Under the pieces are notes generated by a model. That model ran no database searches. It was not told the DNA's origin and saw nothing but the letters and a program-made list of their open reading frames with translations. From positions 1-58,999 of the forward strand of contig CANDBG010000010.1 of the NCBI GenBank assembly GCA_947382875.1: a DNA stretch of 58,999 nt, written 5' to 3'. How positions within the stretch are numbered: the first letter of the stretch is position 1; every line of letters begins with the position of its first letter. The position numbers and the translations under genes were made by a program. The DNA is from an uncultured Oscillibacter sp. (GTDB lineage Bacteria > Bacillota > Clostridia > Oscillospirales > Oscillospiraceae). This document shows positions 25,860 to 33,284 of the stretch, one piece after another.

Positions 25860-26792
25860 TCATCTGCTTTTTCCATCAATCCAGGAATCCACCCGGTTTG
25901 CCAGTTCCTGTCCCGCATTGTAGCCGAATTTCCGGTAACGGTTGTTCATCGCCGCCACCTCCACGATGCTGGCCAGGTTCCGGCCAGGCCGCACAGGGAT
26001 CGTGATGGTGGGGACCTGCACGCCCAAAATGTCGACAAAATGCTCCTCAATACCCATACGGTCGTAAAATTTGCTGCTGTCCCATGGCTCAAAGTGAACG
26101 ACAATATCCAGAACAGCGTCGTTTTTGATCGCCCGTACGCCGAACAGCTGCCGTACATCAATCACGCCAATTCCCCGAAGCTCGATATAGTTGCGAATCA
26201 GCTCCGGGGCCGAGCCGGTAAGCTGACCCGAAAATCGCCGCAGCTCTACGGCGTCGTCGGCGACCAACCGATGACCGCGCATAATCAGCTCAATCGCAAC
26301 CTCGCTCTTGCCTACGCCGGAATCGCCGGTAATCATGACGCCTTCGCCGTAAATGTCCAGCAAAACGCCGTGACGGGTAATGCACGGCGCGAGGACGCGG
26401 TTGAGGCAGTCGATCACGCGGCTGGTAAAAGCCGCCGTCGTCTCGGAGGTGCGGAGCAGCGTTTTTTCATGTTCAACCGCGCTTTCCAGACAGCATGGGA
26501 AACAGTCCAGGCCCCTGGAAATGACCAGCGCCGGAATGTCGTACATGAAAAGGTCGTCGAAGCACTTGCGCCGCTGCGCCGCCGACAGACCTTTCAGGTA
26601 AGTGACCTCCGCCTTGCCCACCACTTGCAGACGGCGGGGATCAAAGTAATCGTAAAATTCGTGGAACTGAAGCCCAGGCCGGTTAATGTCGGTCACAGTG
26701 AGCCGGGCGGAGTCAAAATCGCTGCCTCGGTTCAGCACTTCCAATTGAAATTGAGAGATAAATTCCTCGAGTTTCAGTCCGTTTTCCTGCAT
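25860..26792 (-). CDS. hprK: HPr kinase/phosphorylase
   Basis: A 310-aa HprK, which phosphorylates and dephosphorylates Ser-46 of HPr to control carbon catabolite repression. Seen: Walker A GDSGVGKSEVAIEL, MRGHRLVADDAVE with the catalytic His/Asp, and the signature ELRGIGVIDVRQLFG. The ATG at 26792 is chosen because the GGAAAGGG ribosome site abuts an in-frame ATG at 26804 with no spacer. First gene of the minus-strand cluster running to dnaE. Confidence 0.95.
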   Translation of the reverse strand: MQENGLKLEEFISQFQLEVLNRGSDFDSARLTVTDINRPGLQFHEFYDYFDPRRLQVVGKAEVTYLKGLSAAQRRKCFDDLFMYDIPALVISRGLDCFPCCLESAVEHEKTLLRTSETTAAFTSRVIDCLNRVLAPCITRHGVLLDIYGEGVMITGDSGVGKSEVAIELIMRGHRLVADDAVELRRFSGQLTGSAPELIRNYIELRGIGVIDVRQLFGVRAIKNDAVLDIVVHFEPWDSSKFYDRMGIEEHFVDILGVQVPTITIPVRPGRNLASIVEVAAMNNRYRKFGYNAGQELANRVDSWIDGKSR

Positions 26793-26921
26793 GGCATATT
26801 CCATCCCTTTCCGGCCCGCGGAGATTTCTTTATCGTCCGGGCCATCCCGCCCCGGGAGGCGGACGCATAACGGCGTATCTGTATTTCCTTCCCAATGGAG
26901 TCCGCCGTCTGATGCCCTCTC

Positions 26922-26950
26922 ATTATATATGAATTCCTACAATTCCGCAA
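26922..26950 (-). promoter_or_regulatory. sigma-A promoter of the hprK cluster
   Basis: Minus strand TTGCGG, 17-nt spacer, perfect TATAAT, leaving a leader of about 125 nt before hprK. The 297-nt spacer to rpmB is explained by this and the divergent rpmB promoter. Confidence 0.65.
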
Positions 26951-27004
26951 CACTTTCCGGTGTTTCCCTTCGAGAAAAAACTTCAGTTTTTTCAAAAATT
27001 CTTC

Positions 27005-27033
27005 TTGCATTTTCGTCAGAATTCTGTTATTAT
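27005..27033 (+). promoter_or_regulatory. probable promoter of rpmB
   Basis: TTGCAT, 17-nt spacer, TATTAT (5/6). About 57 nt ahead of the rpmB start. The -35 is weak. Confidence 0.55.
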
Positions 27034-27089
27034 AAGTTTTGTGCTTATGATGCAAGCGCGTATTTTTGTCCAGCAGGGAGGTGCAGCGG

Positions 27090-27278
27090 ATGGCTAAGTG
27101 CGAGTATTGCGGCAAAGGCGTGACCTTTGGAATTCAGGTTTCTCACTCTCACCGGCGTTCCAACCGTCCCTGGAAGCCCAATGTGAAACGCGTCAAGGCG
27201 ATTGTAAACGGTTCCCCTCGTCATGTTTATGTCTGCACGCGTTGTATGCGTTCCGGCAAAGTGACCAGAGCGGTATGA
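27090..27278 (+). CDS. rpmB: 50S ribosomal protein L28
   Basis: A 62-aa L28 of the zinc-binding type: CEYCGKG near the start and CTRCMRSGK near the end make a four-cysteine site. HSHRRSNRPWKPNVKRV is the conserved core. The ATG at 27090 follows GGGAGGTG; an ATG-less extension upstream is ignored. Monocistronic, with its own promoter and terminator. Confidence 0.96.
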   Translation: MAKCEYCGKGVTFGIQVSHSHRRSNRPWKPNVKRVKAIVNGSPRHVYVCTRCMRSGKVTRAV

Positions 27279-27284
27279 TTTGAA

Positions 27285-27318
27285 AGAACTTCCAGGGTTT
27301 CCCCTGGGGGTTCTTTTT
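27285..27318 (+). terminator. intrinsic terminator of rpmB
   Basis: AGAAC..CCAGGG and CCCTGG..GTTCT form a stem with a small internal bulge, followed by five T. Confidence 0.8.
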
Positions 27319-27350
27319 CTGTGGGCGCTGCTGTGATGGAAGTGTGTTTC

Positions 27351-27383
27351 AGAAGGCTGGAGCTTGAAAAAGCTCCAGCTTCT
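27351..27383. terminator. hairpin between converging rpmB and gpsA
   Basis: A long stem, CTGGAGCTT/AAGCTCCAG extended by AGAAG/CTTCT around one bulged G, with a GAAA loop. The minus-strand flank lacks a good T-run, so termination of gpsA here is likely but not certain. Confidence 0.5.
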
Positions 27384-27413
27384 TTCTGGGCATACCAATA
27401 AAGTGATTTCCCT

Positions 27414-28418
27414 TTACAGCCATGTTGTTTCCAGTAGTTCGTCCTTCTTTGCACGGGTCATCAGCTCCAATACAACATCTTTCGGCTTCTTTCCCTGATA
27501 CAAAATCTCATACGCACAGTGCGAAATCGGCATTTCGATGTTCTCCCGTTCGGCGAGCTGATGAATGCTCTCCGCTGCATAATAACCCTCGACAACCGCT
27601 CCGACTTCTTCCATGGCTTCCTTTACGCCTTTGCCCTGACCAATCAAAATTCCAGCCCGGTTGTTCCGTGAATGCATCGAGGTACAGGTGACGATCAAAT
27701 CGCCCATGCCCGCTAAACCGCCGAAGGTCCGGCGTGTGCCGCCCAGCTGTTCGCCCAGACGTGTGATCTCCGCCATGGCGCGGGTCATCAAAAGCGCCTT
27801 CGTGTTGTCCTGAAAACCTAAGCCGCTGCATATGCCGCAGCTTAACGCAATCACGTTTTTTAACGCCGCCGCCAGCTCGACACCAATAATGTCATAGCTC
27901 GTATAAATCCGAAAACAGTCGTTCATAAATGCGTCCTGCACGAACCGCGCCGCCGCACGGTCCGGACAGGCCGAGACGCAGCCCGTCGGCAGGCGAAGCC
28001 CTACTTCCTCTGCGTGCGAAGGTCCGGAAAGGGCTGCTACTTTACACTTATATTGTACTGTCTCCTGTAAAATCTGGCTCATGCGGAGGTTGGTGTCCCG
28101 TTCAATGCCCTTGGAAACTGTTACCAAAACCGTCTGCGGGGTGAGATAAGGCGCCGCCTTTTTTCCCGTCTCGCGAACCGCAAAGGACGGACTCGCACAC
28201 ACCACCAGTTCCGCGCCTTCCAGGCAATCCAGATCGCCGGTAATCCGGAGGGCTTCCGGCAGAGGCACGCCCTTCAAAAGAGGATTTTCCCGCGTCTCCT
28301 GCATACGCGCAGCCTTGGCGGGGTTGTGAGACCACAAGGTTACGTTGTGTCCGTTGTCGCAGAGGACCAGCGCCAGCGCTGTCCCCCAGCCGCCGCTTCC
28401 TAAAACAACCGCTTTCAT
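27414..28418 (-). CDS. gpsA: glycerol-3-phosphate dehydrogenase [NAD(P)+]
   Basis: A 334-aa GpsA that makes sn-glycerol-3-phosphate from dihydroxyacetone phosphate. Seen: AVVLGSGGWGTALALVL dinucleotide loop, a VTVSKGIE strand, SGPSHAEEV, and ALKNVIALSCGI with the catalytic lysine. The ATG at 28418 follows GGAGGAG and overlaps the plsY stop by 4 nt; the longer frame from 28595 lies inside plsY. GpsA and PlsY make consecutive substrates for phospholipid synthesis. Confidence 0.96.
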   Translation of the reverse strand: MKAVVLGSGGWGTALALVLCDNGHNVTLWSHNPAKAARMQETRENPLLKGVPLPEALRITGDLDCLEGAELVVCASPSFAVRETGKKAAPYLTPQTVLVTVSKGIERDTNLRMSQILQETVQYKCKVAALSGPSHAEEVGLRLPTGCVSACPDRAAARFVQDAFMNDCFRIYTSYDIIGVELAAALKNVIALSCGICSGLGFQDNTKALLMTRAMAEITRLGEQLGGTRRTFGGLAGMGDLIVTCTSMHSRNNRAGILIGQGKGVKEAMEEVGAVVEGYYAAESIHQLAERENIEMPISHCAYEILYQGKKPKDVVLELMTRAKKDELLETTWL

Positions 28419-29101
28419 GTTTTCTCCTCCTTCTTTTTGTGCAGACTGAACTTGTTTTCCGTACCGCTCAACAGCCGCTTGATGTTCTCCCGATGCTTCC
28501 AGACCACCAGACCGCCGCAGAGAAACGCCAGAATCACGATTTTCGGTTCCGGGTAAAAATACCAGCTGGCAAAAGGAAAACTTGCACCGGCCCATAAGGA
28601 GCCAAGTGAGACGTAACGTGTCAGAACCGCCAGCAGCAGGAACCCGCCCCAGACGACCAGCGCAATGCGCCAGTCAATCATAATTGCAATGGCGCCGCCG
28701 GAGAGAATTCCCTTGCCGCCCTTGAAATGGAACATACAGGGAAACATATGCCCCAGAAGACAGAACAATCCGGTCCAATATTGAAACAAAACAGCTGTTT
28801 GCTCCGGGTTCGGCTGAATGGCGTCCACACCAAATCCCGGCTGATAAAAACGTGACAGCCATACGCCGATTAACAGCGCTGCAACCGCTTTCAAAACATC
28901 GCACAGAATCACAACGAAGGTCAGCGCCCCGCCGAACGTACGGTGAAAATTTGTTAAGCCTGCGTTGCCGCTTCCGTGGCTGCGTACGTCGTCCCGCAGG
29001 ATGTATTTGGAGACAATTACCGCGCCGTTGAAGCAGCCGCAAAAATAGGCAATGACCGCAGCAATGAGGAATTGCAGTCTTTGCAAAATAAAAAGCGTCA
29101 T
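28415..29101 (-). CDS. plsY: glycerol-3-phosphate acyltransferase PlsY
   Basis: A 228-aa integral membrane acyltransferase using acyl-phosphate. Several hydrophobic segments and the three conserved loops are visible: SHGSGNAGLTNFHRTFG, FKGGKGILSGG, and RHRENIKRLLSGTE (as KHRENIKRLLSGTE). The tail is slightly long and lysine-rich. The start follows AAAGGAGGG, 2 nt after der; gpsA overlaps the 3' end. Confidence 0.95.
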   Translation of the reverse strand: MTLFILQRLQFLIAAVIAYFCGCFNGAVIVSKYILRDDVRSHGSGNAGLTNFHRTFGGALTFVVILCDVLKAVAALLIGVWLSRFYQPGFGVDAIQPNPEQTAVLFQYWTGLFCLLGHMFPCMFHFKGGKGILSGGAIAIMIDWRIALVVWGGFLLLAVLTRYVSLGSLWAGASFPFASWYFYPEPKIVILAFLCGGLVVWKHRENIKRLLSGTENKFSLHKKKEEKT

Positions 29102-29103
29102 GA

Positions 29104-30432
29104 TTATCCCTCCTTTTCACCTCTTTGCCGAATGGATATCCGAATGGGCGTGCCTTCCAGTCCGAAGGTGCTGCGGATGCAGTTTTCCAGATAACGCTGA
29201 TAGGAAAAGTGAAAAAGTTTGGAATCATTGCAGAAAATAACGTAGTGCGGCGGACGGATGCCAACTTGTGTCATGTAGTAGATCTTCAGCCGCTTTCCCT
29301 TGTCTGTCGGAGGCTGTACCCGCGCCTGTGCGTCGGCCAAAACCTCGTTCAGCATGCCGGTGGTAATCCGGGTGCTGGCCTGGTTCGACACATAGTCGAT
29401 CAACTCGAAAAGCCGCTCCACCCGCTGGCCGGTTCTGGCGGAAATGAACAATACCGGCGCGTAGGTCATAAACGCCAGGCCGTTTCGTACGTCTTCCCGC
29501 ATGCGGTCCATGGTTTTTCCATCTTTTTCTACCAGGTCCCACTTGTTCACGACGATAATGCTGGCCTTTCCCGCTTCATGAGCCATTCCCGCAACCTTGG
29601 TGTCCTGTTCCGTGACGCCCTCGGTGGCGTCGATCATAATCAGGCACACATCCGCCCGTTCAATGGCCATCATGGCCCGGAGGGCGCTGTATTTTTCGAT
29701 ATTCTCCGCAACCTTTGACTTTTTCCGCAGTCCGGCGGTGTCGATGAACACAAATTTACCCTTGTCGTTTTCAAACCGTGAGTCAATGGCGTCCCGGGTG
29801 GTTCCGGCCACGTCGGAGACAATCACACGGTTTTCTCCCAGAATTTTGTTGACCAGCGACGACTTGCCGGCATTCGGCTTGCCAATGACGGCCACCTTGA
29901 TGGCATCGTCCTCCGGCTCCTCCTCCCCTGCGGGCGGAAAATATCCGACGCAGGCATCCAGCAAATCGCCGGTGCCGTGGCCGTGGACGGCGGAAACGGC
30001 AATCGGGTCGCCCAGGCCCAAGTTATAGAATTCGTAGAAATCCGGGTCCGGCGCGCCGGTGGAATCCATTTTGTTTACCGCCAGCACGATCGGTTTTCCG
30101 CTGCGCAGCAGAAGATTTGCAACTTCATGGTCAGAGGCGGTCAGACCAGTACGGACGTCGGTCAGAAACACAATTACGGTTGCCGTTTCGATGGCGATCT
30201 GCGCCTGTTCCCGCATGAATTCCAGAATCTGATTGTCGGTCCGAGGCTCAATGCCGCCGGTGTCTACCAGGGTAAAGGCCCGCCCGTTCCAGTCGCTTTC
30301 TCCGTAAATGCGGTCCCGGGTGACGCCGGGCGTGTCCTCCACGATGGACAGACGTTTTCCAATCAGCTTATTGAACAGCATGGACTTGCCTACGTTGGGC
30401 CGTCCTACGATTGCGATGATTGGCTTTGCCAA
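29104..30432 (-). CDS. der: ribosome-associated GTPase Der (EngA)
   Basis: A 442-aa GTPase with two G domains, acting in 50S assembly. Domain 1 has GRPNVGKSMLFNK and DTGG; domain 2 has GKPNAGKSSLVNK, DTAGLRKKSK and NKWDLVEKDG. A KH-like domain ends the protein. No ATG fits: the start is a TTG at 30432 (LAKPIIAIVGRPNVGKS), 7 nt after AAAAGGAGG. Upstream residues in this frame are unrelated. A tiny ORF and a hairpin precede it. der-plsY-gpsA form one operon. Confidence 0.95.
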   Translation of the reverse strand: MAKPIIAIVGRPNVGKSMLFNKLIGKRLSIVEDTPGVTRDRIYGESDWNGRAFTLVDTGGIEPRTDNQILEFMREQAQIAIETATVIVFLTDVRTGLTASDHEVANLLLRSGKPIVLAVNKMDSTGAPDPDFYEFYNLGLGDPIAVSAVHGHGTGDLLDACVGYFPPAGEEEPEDDAIKVAVIGKPNAGKSSLVNKILGENRVIVSDVAGTTRDAIDSRFENDKGKFVFIDTAGLRKKSKVAENIEKYSALRAMMAIERADVCLIMIDATEGVTEQDTKVAGMAHEAGKASIIVVNKWDLVEKDGKTMDRMREDVRNGLAFMTYAPVLFISARTGQRVERLFELIDYVSNQASTRITTGMLNEVLADAQARVQPPTDKGKRLKIYYMTQVGIRPPHYVIFCNDSKLFHFSYQRYLENCIRSTFGLEGTPIRISIRQRGEKEG

Positions 30433-30433
30433 G

Positions 30434-30463
30434 TCAATTCCTCCTTTTGAGAGCGTACTGCAC
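30434..30463 (-). CDS. putative 9-residue leader ORF upstream of der
   Basis: GTG start, nine codons (MQYALKRRN), TGA stop ending 1 nt before the der TTG. It has its own AAAGAGGAGG site 6 nt upstream, and its last codons contain the der ribosome site. An 8-bp perfect inverted repeat (30449-30456 with 30462-30469) covers the start. Likely role, if translated, is coupling or attenuating der translation. Expression is unproven. Confidence 0.35.
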   Translation of the reverse strand: MQYALKRRN

Positions 30464-30508
30464 GCTCTCCCTCCTCTTTCGTTTTCTTCCGTAAGTAAAC
30501 CTTTTTTT

Positions 30509-30537
30509 ATTATACCCGTCTTTTTGCAGAACTGCAA
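30509..30537 (-). promoter_or_regulatory. sigma-A promoter of der-plsY-gpsA
   Basis: Minus strand TTGCAG, 17-nt spacer, perfect TATAAT; the leader to the der start is about 70 nt. Confidence 0.65.
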
Positions 30538-30626
30538 GATTTTTAGGCAGCTCCGGATTCCCTTTTGTGTTTCTTTTGGCAAATGATGATACGACTTTTT
30601 CAAAGGGTGATTTCTATGCTGTACTG

Positions 30627-30862
30627 CTATACTAACTTTAACCAAAACGCCGGACGGATACAATCCAGACCGGACAGAGCGACGCACTCAATATATCCAT
30701 CAAAATTTACGGAGCTGATAAAGTTATATTTTCCTTCGTTTTTTACGCTTCACCATAATAACGCAGAAACCATGAACCTTTCTCTTTCCCGCTGCACTCC
30801 TTATCCACAAACCATGCACCTTTTTTGTGCATAGGCGGTTGTAACTGGACCGCGTTTTTCAT
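30627..30862 (-). pseudogene. decayed DUF6273-like domain fragment
   Basis: A 39-codon ORF (30862 to 30743) with GGAGG ahead of its ATG reads KKGAWFVDKECSGKEKGSWFLR, matching in outline the GAY...GSWWLRSPG part of DUF6273 domains. After its stop, the +2 frame continues with NFISSVNFDGYIEC and CIRPAFWLKLV before a TAG at 30627-30629, matching the DG...VRPALWLNL end of the same domain. Together they are one domain broken by a frameshift. The family match is from memory of the pattern and should be searched. Confidence 0.5.
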
Positions 30863-30893
30863 AACGATTCCTCCAAACTGGAATTTATACATC

Positions 30894-30902
30894 ATTATAG
30901 CA
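30894..30902 (-). promoter_or_regulatory. extended -10 promoter of the DUF6273-like fragment
   Basis: Minus strand TGCTATAAT, an extended -10 with a perfect hexamer and no clear -35, 32 nt before the fragment's ATG. It suggests the decayed fragment is still transcribed. Confidence 0.45.
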
Positions 30903-30938
30903 CAAAGTGAAAAAATCGGAAAGAAGAATCATTGTCGT

Positions 30939-30967
30939 TTGAGATTTTGCCAATTGCTTTATATATA
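30939..30967 (+). promoter_or_regulatory. promoter of the GNAT gene
   Basis: TTGAGA (5/6), 17-nt spacer, TATATA (4/6), about 50 nt ahead of the ATG at 31018. The 585-nt spacer between der and this gene also holds the der promoter and the DUF6273-like remnant. Confidence 0.5.
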
Positions 30968-31017
30968 TCTTTATAGTATTCTTTATACGATGAAAATTTC
31001 TTTTCAGGAGGTTTCTT

Positions 31018-31527
31018 ATGAATATTCGACAGGAAACCACGGCAGATTACGTTTCGGTTTACAACGTTGTAAGAACCGCCTTTGCCGCCGCAGAGCAAAG
31101 CGACGGCCACGAGCAGGATCTTGTAACAGCACTGCGAAAAAGTGAGTCGTTTATCCCGGAGCTGTCCCTTGTGGCGACGGCTCACGGGAAAATCACAGGA
31201 CATATTCTGTTTACAAAAGCAGTTATAGGCAGACGTACGGAACTGGCGTTAGCGCCGCTGTCCGTTTTGCCGGCGTACCAAAACCAGGGGATTGGCTTGA
31301 TGCTGATGACCGAAGGACACCGGATCGCCAGAAAGTTAGGATACGATTATTCGGTCGTTCTTGGACACGCGCAATATTATCCGAAAGCAGGGTATCGGCC
31401 CGCCAGTCTGTACGGCATCAAAGCGCCGTTTGCGGTGCCGGACGAAAACTTTATGGCCTTGAAGTTAAATCCATCGGCGGAGCCGCTTGCCGGAACGATT
31501 GCTTATGACCCGGCCTTTGGAATTTGA
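31018..31527 (+). CDS. GNAT-family N-acetyltransferase, YhbS-like
   Basis: A 169-aa acetyltransferase. Seen: MNIRQETTADYVSVYNVV, the acetyl-CoA loop LSVLPAYQNQGIGLMLM, and VVLGHAQYYPKAGYRPAS, a set typical of COG3153 (YhbS). Substrate unknown. CAGGAGGTT precedes the ATG. AT-richer upstream DNA and nearby remnants suggest an accessory island. Confidence 0.85.
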   Translation: MNIRQETTADYVSVYNVVRTAFAAAEQSDGHEQDLVTALRKSESFIPELSLVATAHGKITGHILFTKAVIGRRTELALAPLSVLPAYQNQGIGLMLMTEGHRIARKLGYDYSVVLGHAQYYPKAGYRPASLYGIKAPFAVPDENFMALKLNPSAEPLAGTIAYDPAFGI

Positions 31528-31561
31528 AAATGAATGTTTACGTCTTTGCCTGAATTTTTCC

Positions 31562-31591
31562 TTGACAGGAGCCATGCGGATGTGTTATCCT
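31562..31591 (+). promoter_or_regulatory. promoter of the TetR-family gene
   Basis: Perfect TTGACA, 18-nt spacer, TATCCT. It directly abuts a 10-bp inverted repeat, so a protein bound there would cover the start of transcription. Confidence 0.6.
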
Positions 31592-31592
31592 A

Positions 31593-31623
31593 TTTGCGAA
31601 TACAATAAATGAATATTCGCAAA
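31593..31623. promoter_or_regulatory. palindromic operator, probable TetR self-binding site
   Basis: TTTGCGAATA and TATTCGCAAA form a perfect 10-bp inverted repeat around an 11-nt centre. It starts 1 nt after the -10 element and ends 29 nt before the regulator's ATG. Autorepression is the simplest reading. Confidence 0.6.
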
Positions 31624-31652
31624 ATAAAATCGCAAGAAGAAAGGGAATGTTT

Positions 31653-32243
31653 ATGCCGTCAAAACCCGTCCTTTCAGACGCCGACAAACAGGCCATCCGG
31701 GAAAAACTGATAGGCTTTTGTGAAAATTCCTGGATTGTTCAGGGGTACAAAAAAACCAGCATCAAAAGCCTGTGTGATCAGGCCGCTATTTCCATTGGTA
31801 CGTTTTATACGCTTTATGCTACAAAGGAGGATTTGTTTTCGGAAACCATTGAAACCATACAAAAAAGACTTATAAAGGCGGTTCTTGAAAGCAACCAAAG
31901 CAGTCGGACCAAAGAGGGCTTTGCACAGTCTATGAAAGACTTGCTCCGGGAATATGACCGCAAGCCGTTTTTATATCGTGTCAATACGCCGGATTTTCAA
32001 TCCTTTGTGACGAAACTGCCGGAGGAAACCCTCCGGAAAATCAAATTTGACAGCTTTGATTTTTTCCGTCAGGCCGTTCAGGCCGCGGGCCTTACGCTGA
32101 ACATGGAACCGTCCCGGGCGTACGGAATGTTAAGCGCATTGCTGTCAACCATCGGCGCAAAAGAAACCCTTGCCGTTACCTGTGACTATTTCGACGTTTT
32201 TGATCAGATGACAGAGATTCTTGTAGACCATATTTTTGAATAA
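31653..32243 (+). CDS. TetR/AcrR-family transcriptional regulator
   Basis: A 196-aa regulator. The helix-turn-helix is about residues 28-53 (TSIKSLCDQAAISIGTFYTL, then YATKEDLF). The C-terminal ligand domain is not close to a known subfamily. I prefer the ATG at 31653 to the one at 31647, which lies 1 nt from AAAGGG. It is followed 54 nt later by a small membrane protein gene that shares no obvious promoter, so the two are probably cotranscribed. Confidence 0.88.
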   Translation: MPSKPVLSDADKQAIREKLIGFCENSWIVQGYKKTSIKSLCDQAAISIGTFYTLYATKEDLFSETIETIQKRLIKAVLESNQSSRTKEGFAQSMKDLLREYDRKPFLYRVNTPDFQSFVTKLPEETLRKIKFDSFDFFRQAVQAAGLTLNMEPSRAYGMLSALLSTIGAKETLAVTCDYFDVFDQMTEILVDHIFE

Positions 32244-32297
32244 ACGCGTTTTTTCATAACAATTGAGAACTTACGATTTTTTAAGGAGGACAATCGA

Positions 32298-32543
32298 ATG
32301 ATTAAAGAAGTCAATCATGTCTGCGAAGAGCTGAATGAAAAATTGGGAATTTGTATACGCCTCCCCACTCCCGATAAAAAAACCCTCCACACTGCCGCAA
32401 TTTGTAATTTGGTTCTGGGTCTTGGCTTGGCTGCGTCAGGCGTTATCCTTTCGTCAAAAGGCTGCGTTGTGCTTGGAGGTATTGGTCTGGTCAGCAGTGT
32501 CATACTGCGGCGGGAAAGCAGACGGAAATCCCTGAATTTATAA
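32298..32543 (+). CDS. small two-helix membrane protein of unknown function
   Basis: An 81-aa protein with a charged N-terminus (30 residues), two short hydrophobic helices (about 33-48 and 52-69, AAICNLVLGLGLAASGVIL and CVVLGGIGLVSSVIL) and a basic tail. AAGGAGG stands 9 nt before the ATG. No family recognised. Being behind a TetR gene, it may be the regulator's target, for example a stress-linked membrane peptide, but that is speculation. Confidence 0.65.
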   Translation: MIKEVNHVCEELNEKLGICIRLPTPDKKTLHTAAICNLVLGLGLAASGVILSSKGCVVLGGIGLVSSVILRRESRRKSLNL

Positions 32544-32554
32544 CGCTTTATCCG

Positions 32555-32589
32555 AAAAAACGACACGACTTCGGTCGTGCCGTTTTTTT
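32555..32589. terminator. bidirectional terminator
   Basis: CACGAC/GTCGTG stem with a TTCG tetraloop, extended by CG pairs past one mismatch, flanked by A6 and T7. Serves the small membrane protein gene and the converging ABC permease gene. Confidence 0.9.
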
Positions 32590-32597
32590 AATCCGGA

Positions 32598-33284
32598 TCA
32601 AATTGCCTGCAGTCTTTTCTGTTTTTTCACATGGACAATGTGTTTCGTACGCTGGAGATATCCCGCTAAACTTATGCCGTAAGATACAAGAAACAGTCCC
32701 GCAATGCAAAGAACCGCAAACGGAATATATTGCAGACCCGAATCTGTCAGCACATTCAAGGGAAATGCCTCCGGACCTTCTTCGAAATATTTTACCGTGT
32801 AGAAAACCGGAAAGATCAGTACAATGCCGACATACTGTGCAAGCTGAAAATCAAACCAGTAACACACGGGTAACGTGATTGCCGTCCATACCAGCGGAAT
32901 CGCTGCTGCGCACAGCGCCGAAAAACCGAACAGCGTCAGGCTGAATGTCCGGTAAACGGCAAAAACGGCCAGGTTGAATACCAGACTTCCCAAAACGCTT
33001 ACCCCAAGCGTCGCCACAACCGCCGCATATTTTCCCGCCACTACCCAGTGTCCGGGAACCGGTAAAATGCGCTGGTACTTCTCCCACTCCACTTTTTCCT
33101 CAAGGGAAAATGCCAGCGTGTGCTGAATCCCTACCGTCATTGCCAGCATGATCGACGCCGTCAGTCCGGCGATGCTCCCGCAGTTTGCCACAAGCAGTAC
33201 CATTACCGCGCCTGCCAGTATAAAAACACGTTTATCCAGGCCTTTGAAAAACAAACATACATCTTTATAAATCAATCCTCGCAT
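32598..33284 (-). CDS. ABC-2 type transporter permease
   Basis: A 228-aa membrane protein with about six hydrophobic segments, starting MRGLIYKDVCLFFKGLDKR as in ABC-2 permeases of the YtrC/BcrB kind. KVEWEKYQRILPVPGHWVVAGKY is the usual cytoplasmic loop before TM3. It overlaps the ATPase gene by 13 nt. Substrate unknown; GntR-linked cassettes of this design often respond to wall-active compounds or export peptides. Confidence 0.83.
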   Translation of the reverse strand: MRGLIYKDVCLFFKGLDKRVFILAGAVMVLLVANCGSIAGLTASIMLAMTVGIQHTLAFSLEEKVEWEKYQRILPVPGHWVVAGKYAAVVATLGVSVLGSLVFNLAVFAVYRTFSLTLFGFSALCAAAIPLVWTAITLPVCYWFDFQLAQYVGIVLIFPVFYTVKYFEEGPEAFPLNVLTDSGLQYIPFAVLCIAGLFLVSYGISLAGYLQRTKHIVHVKKQKRLQAI

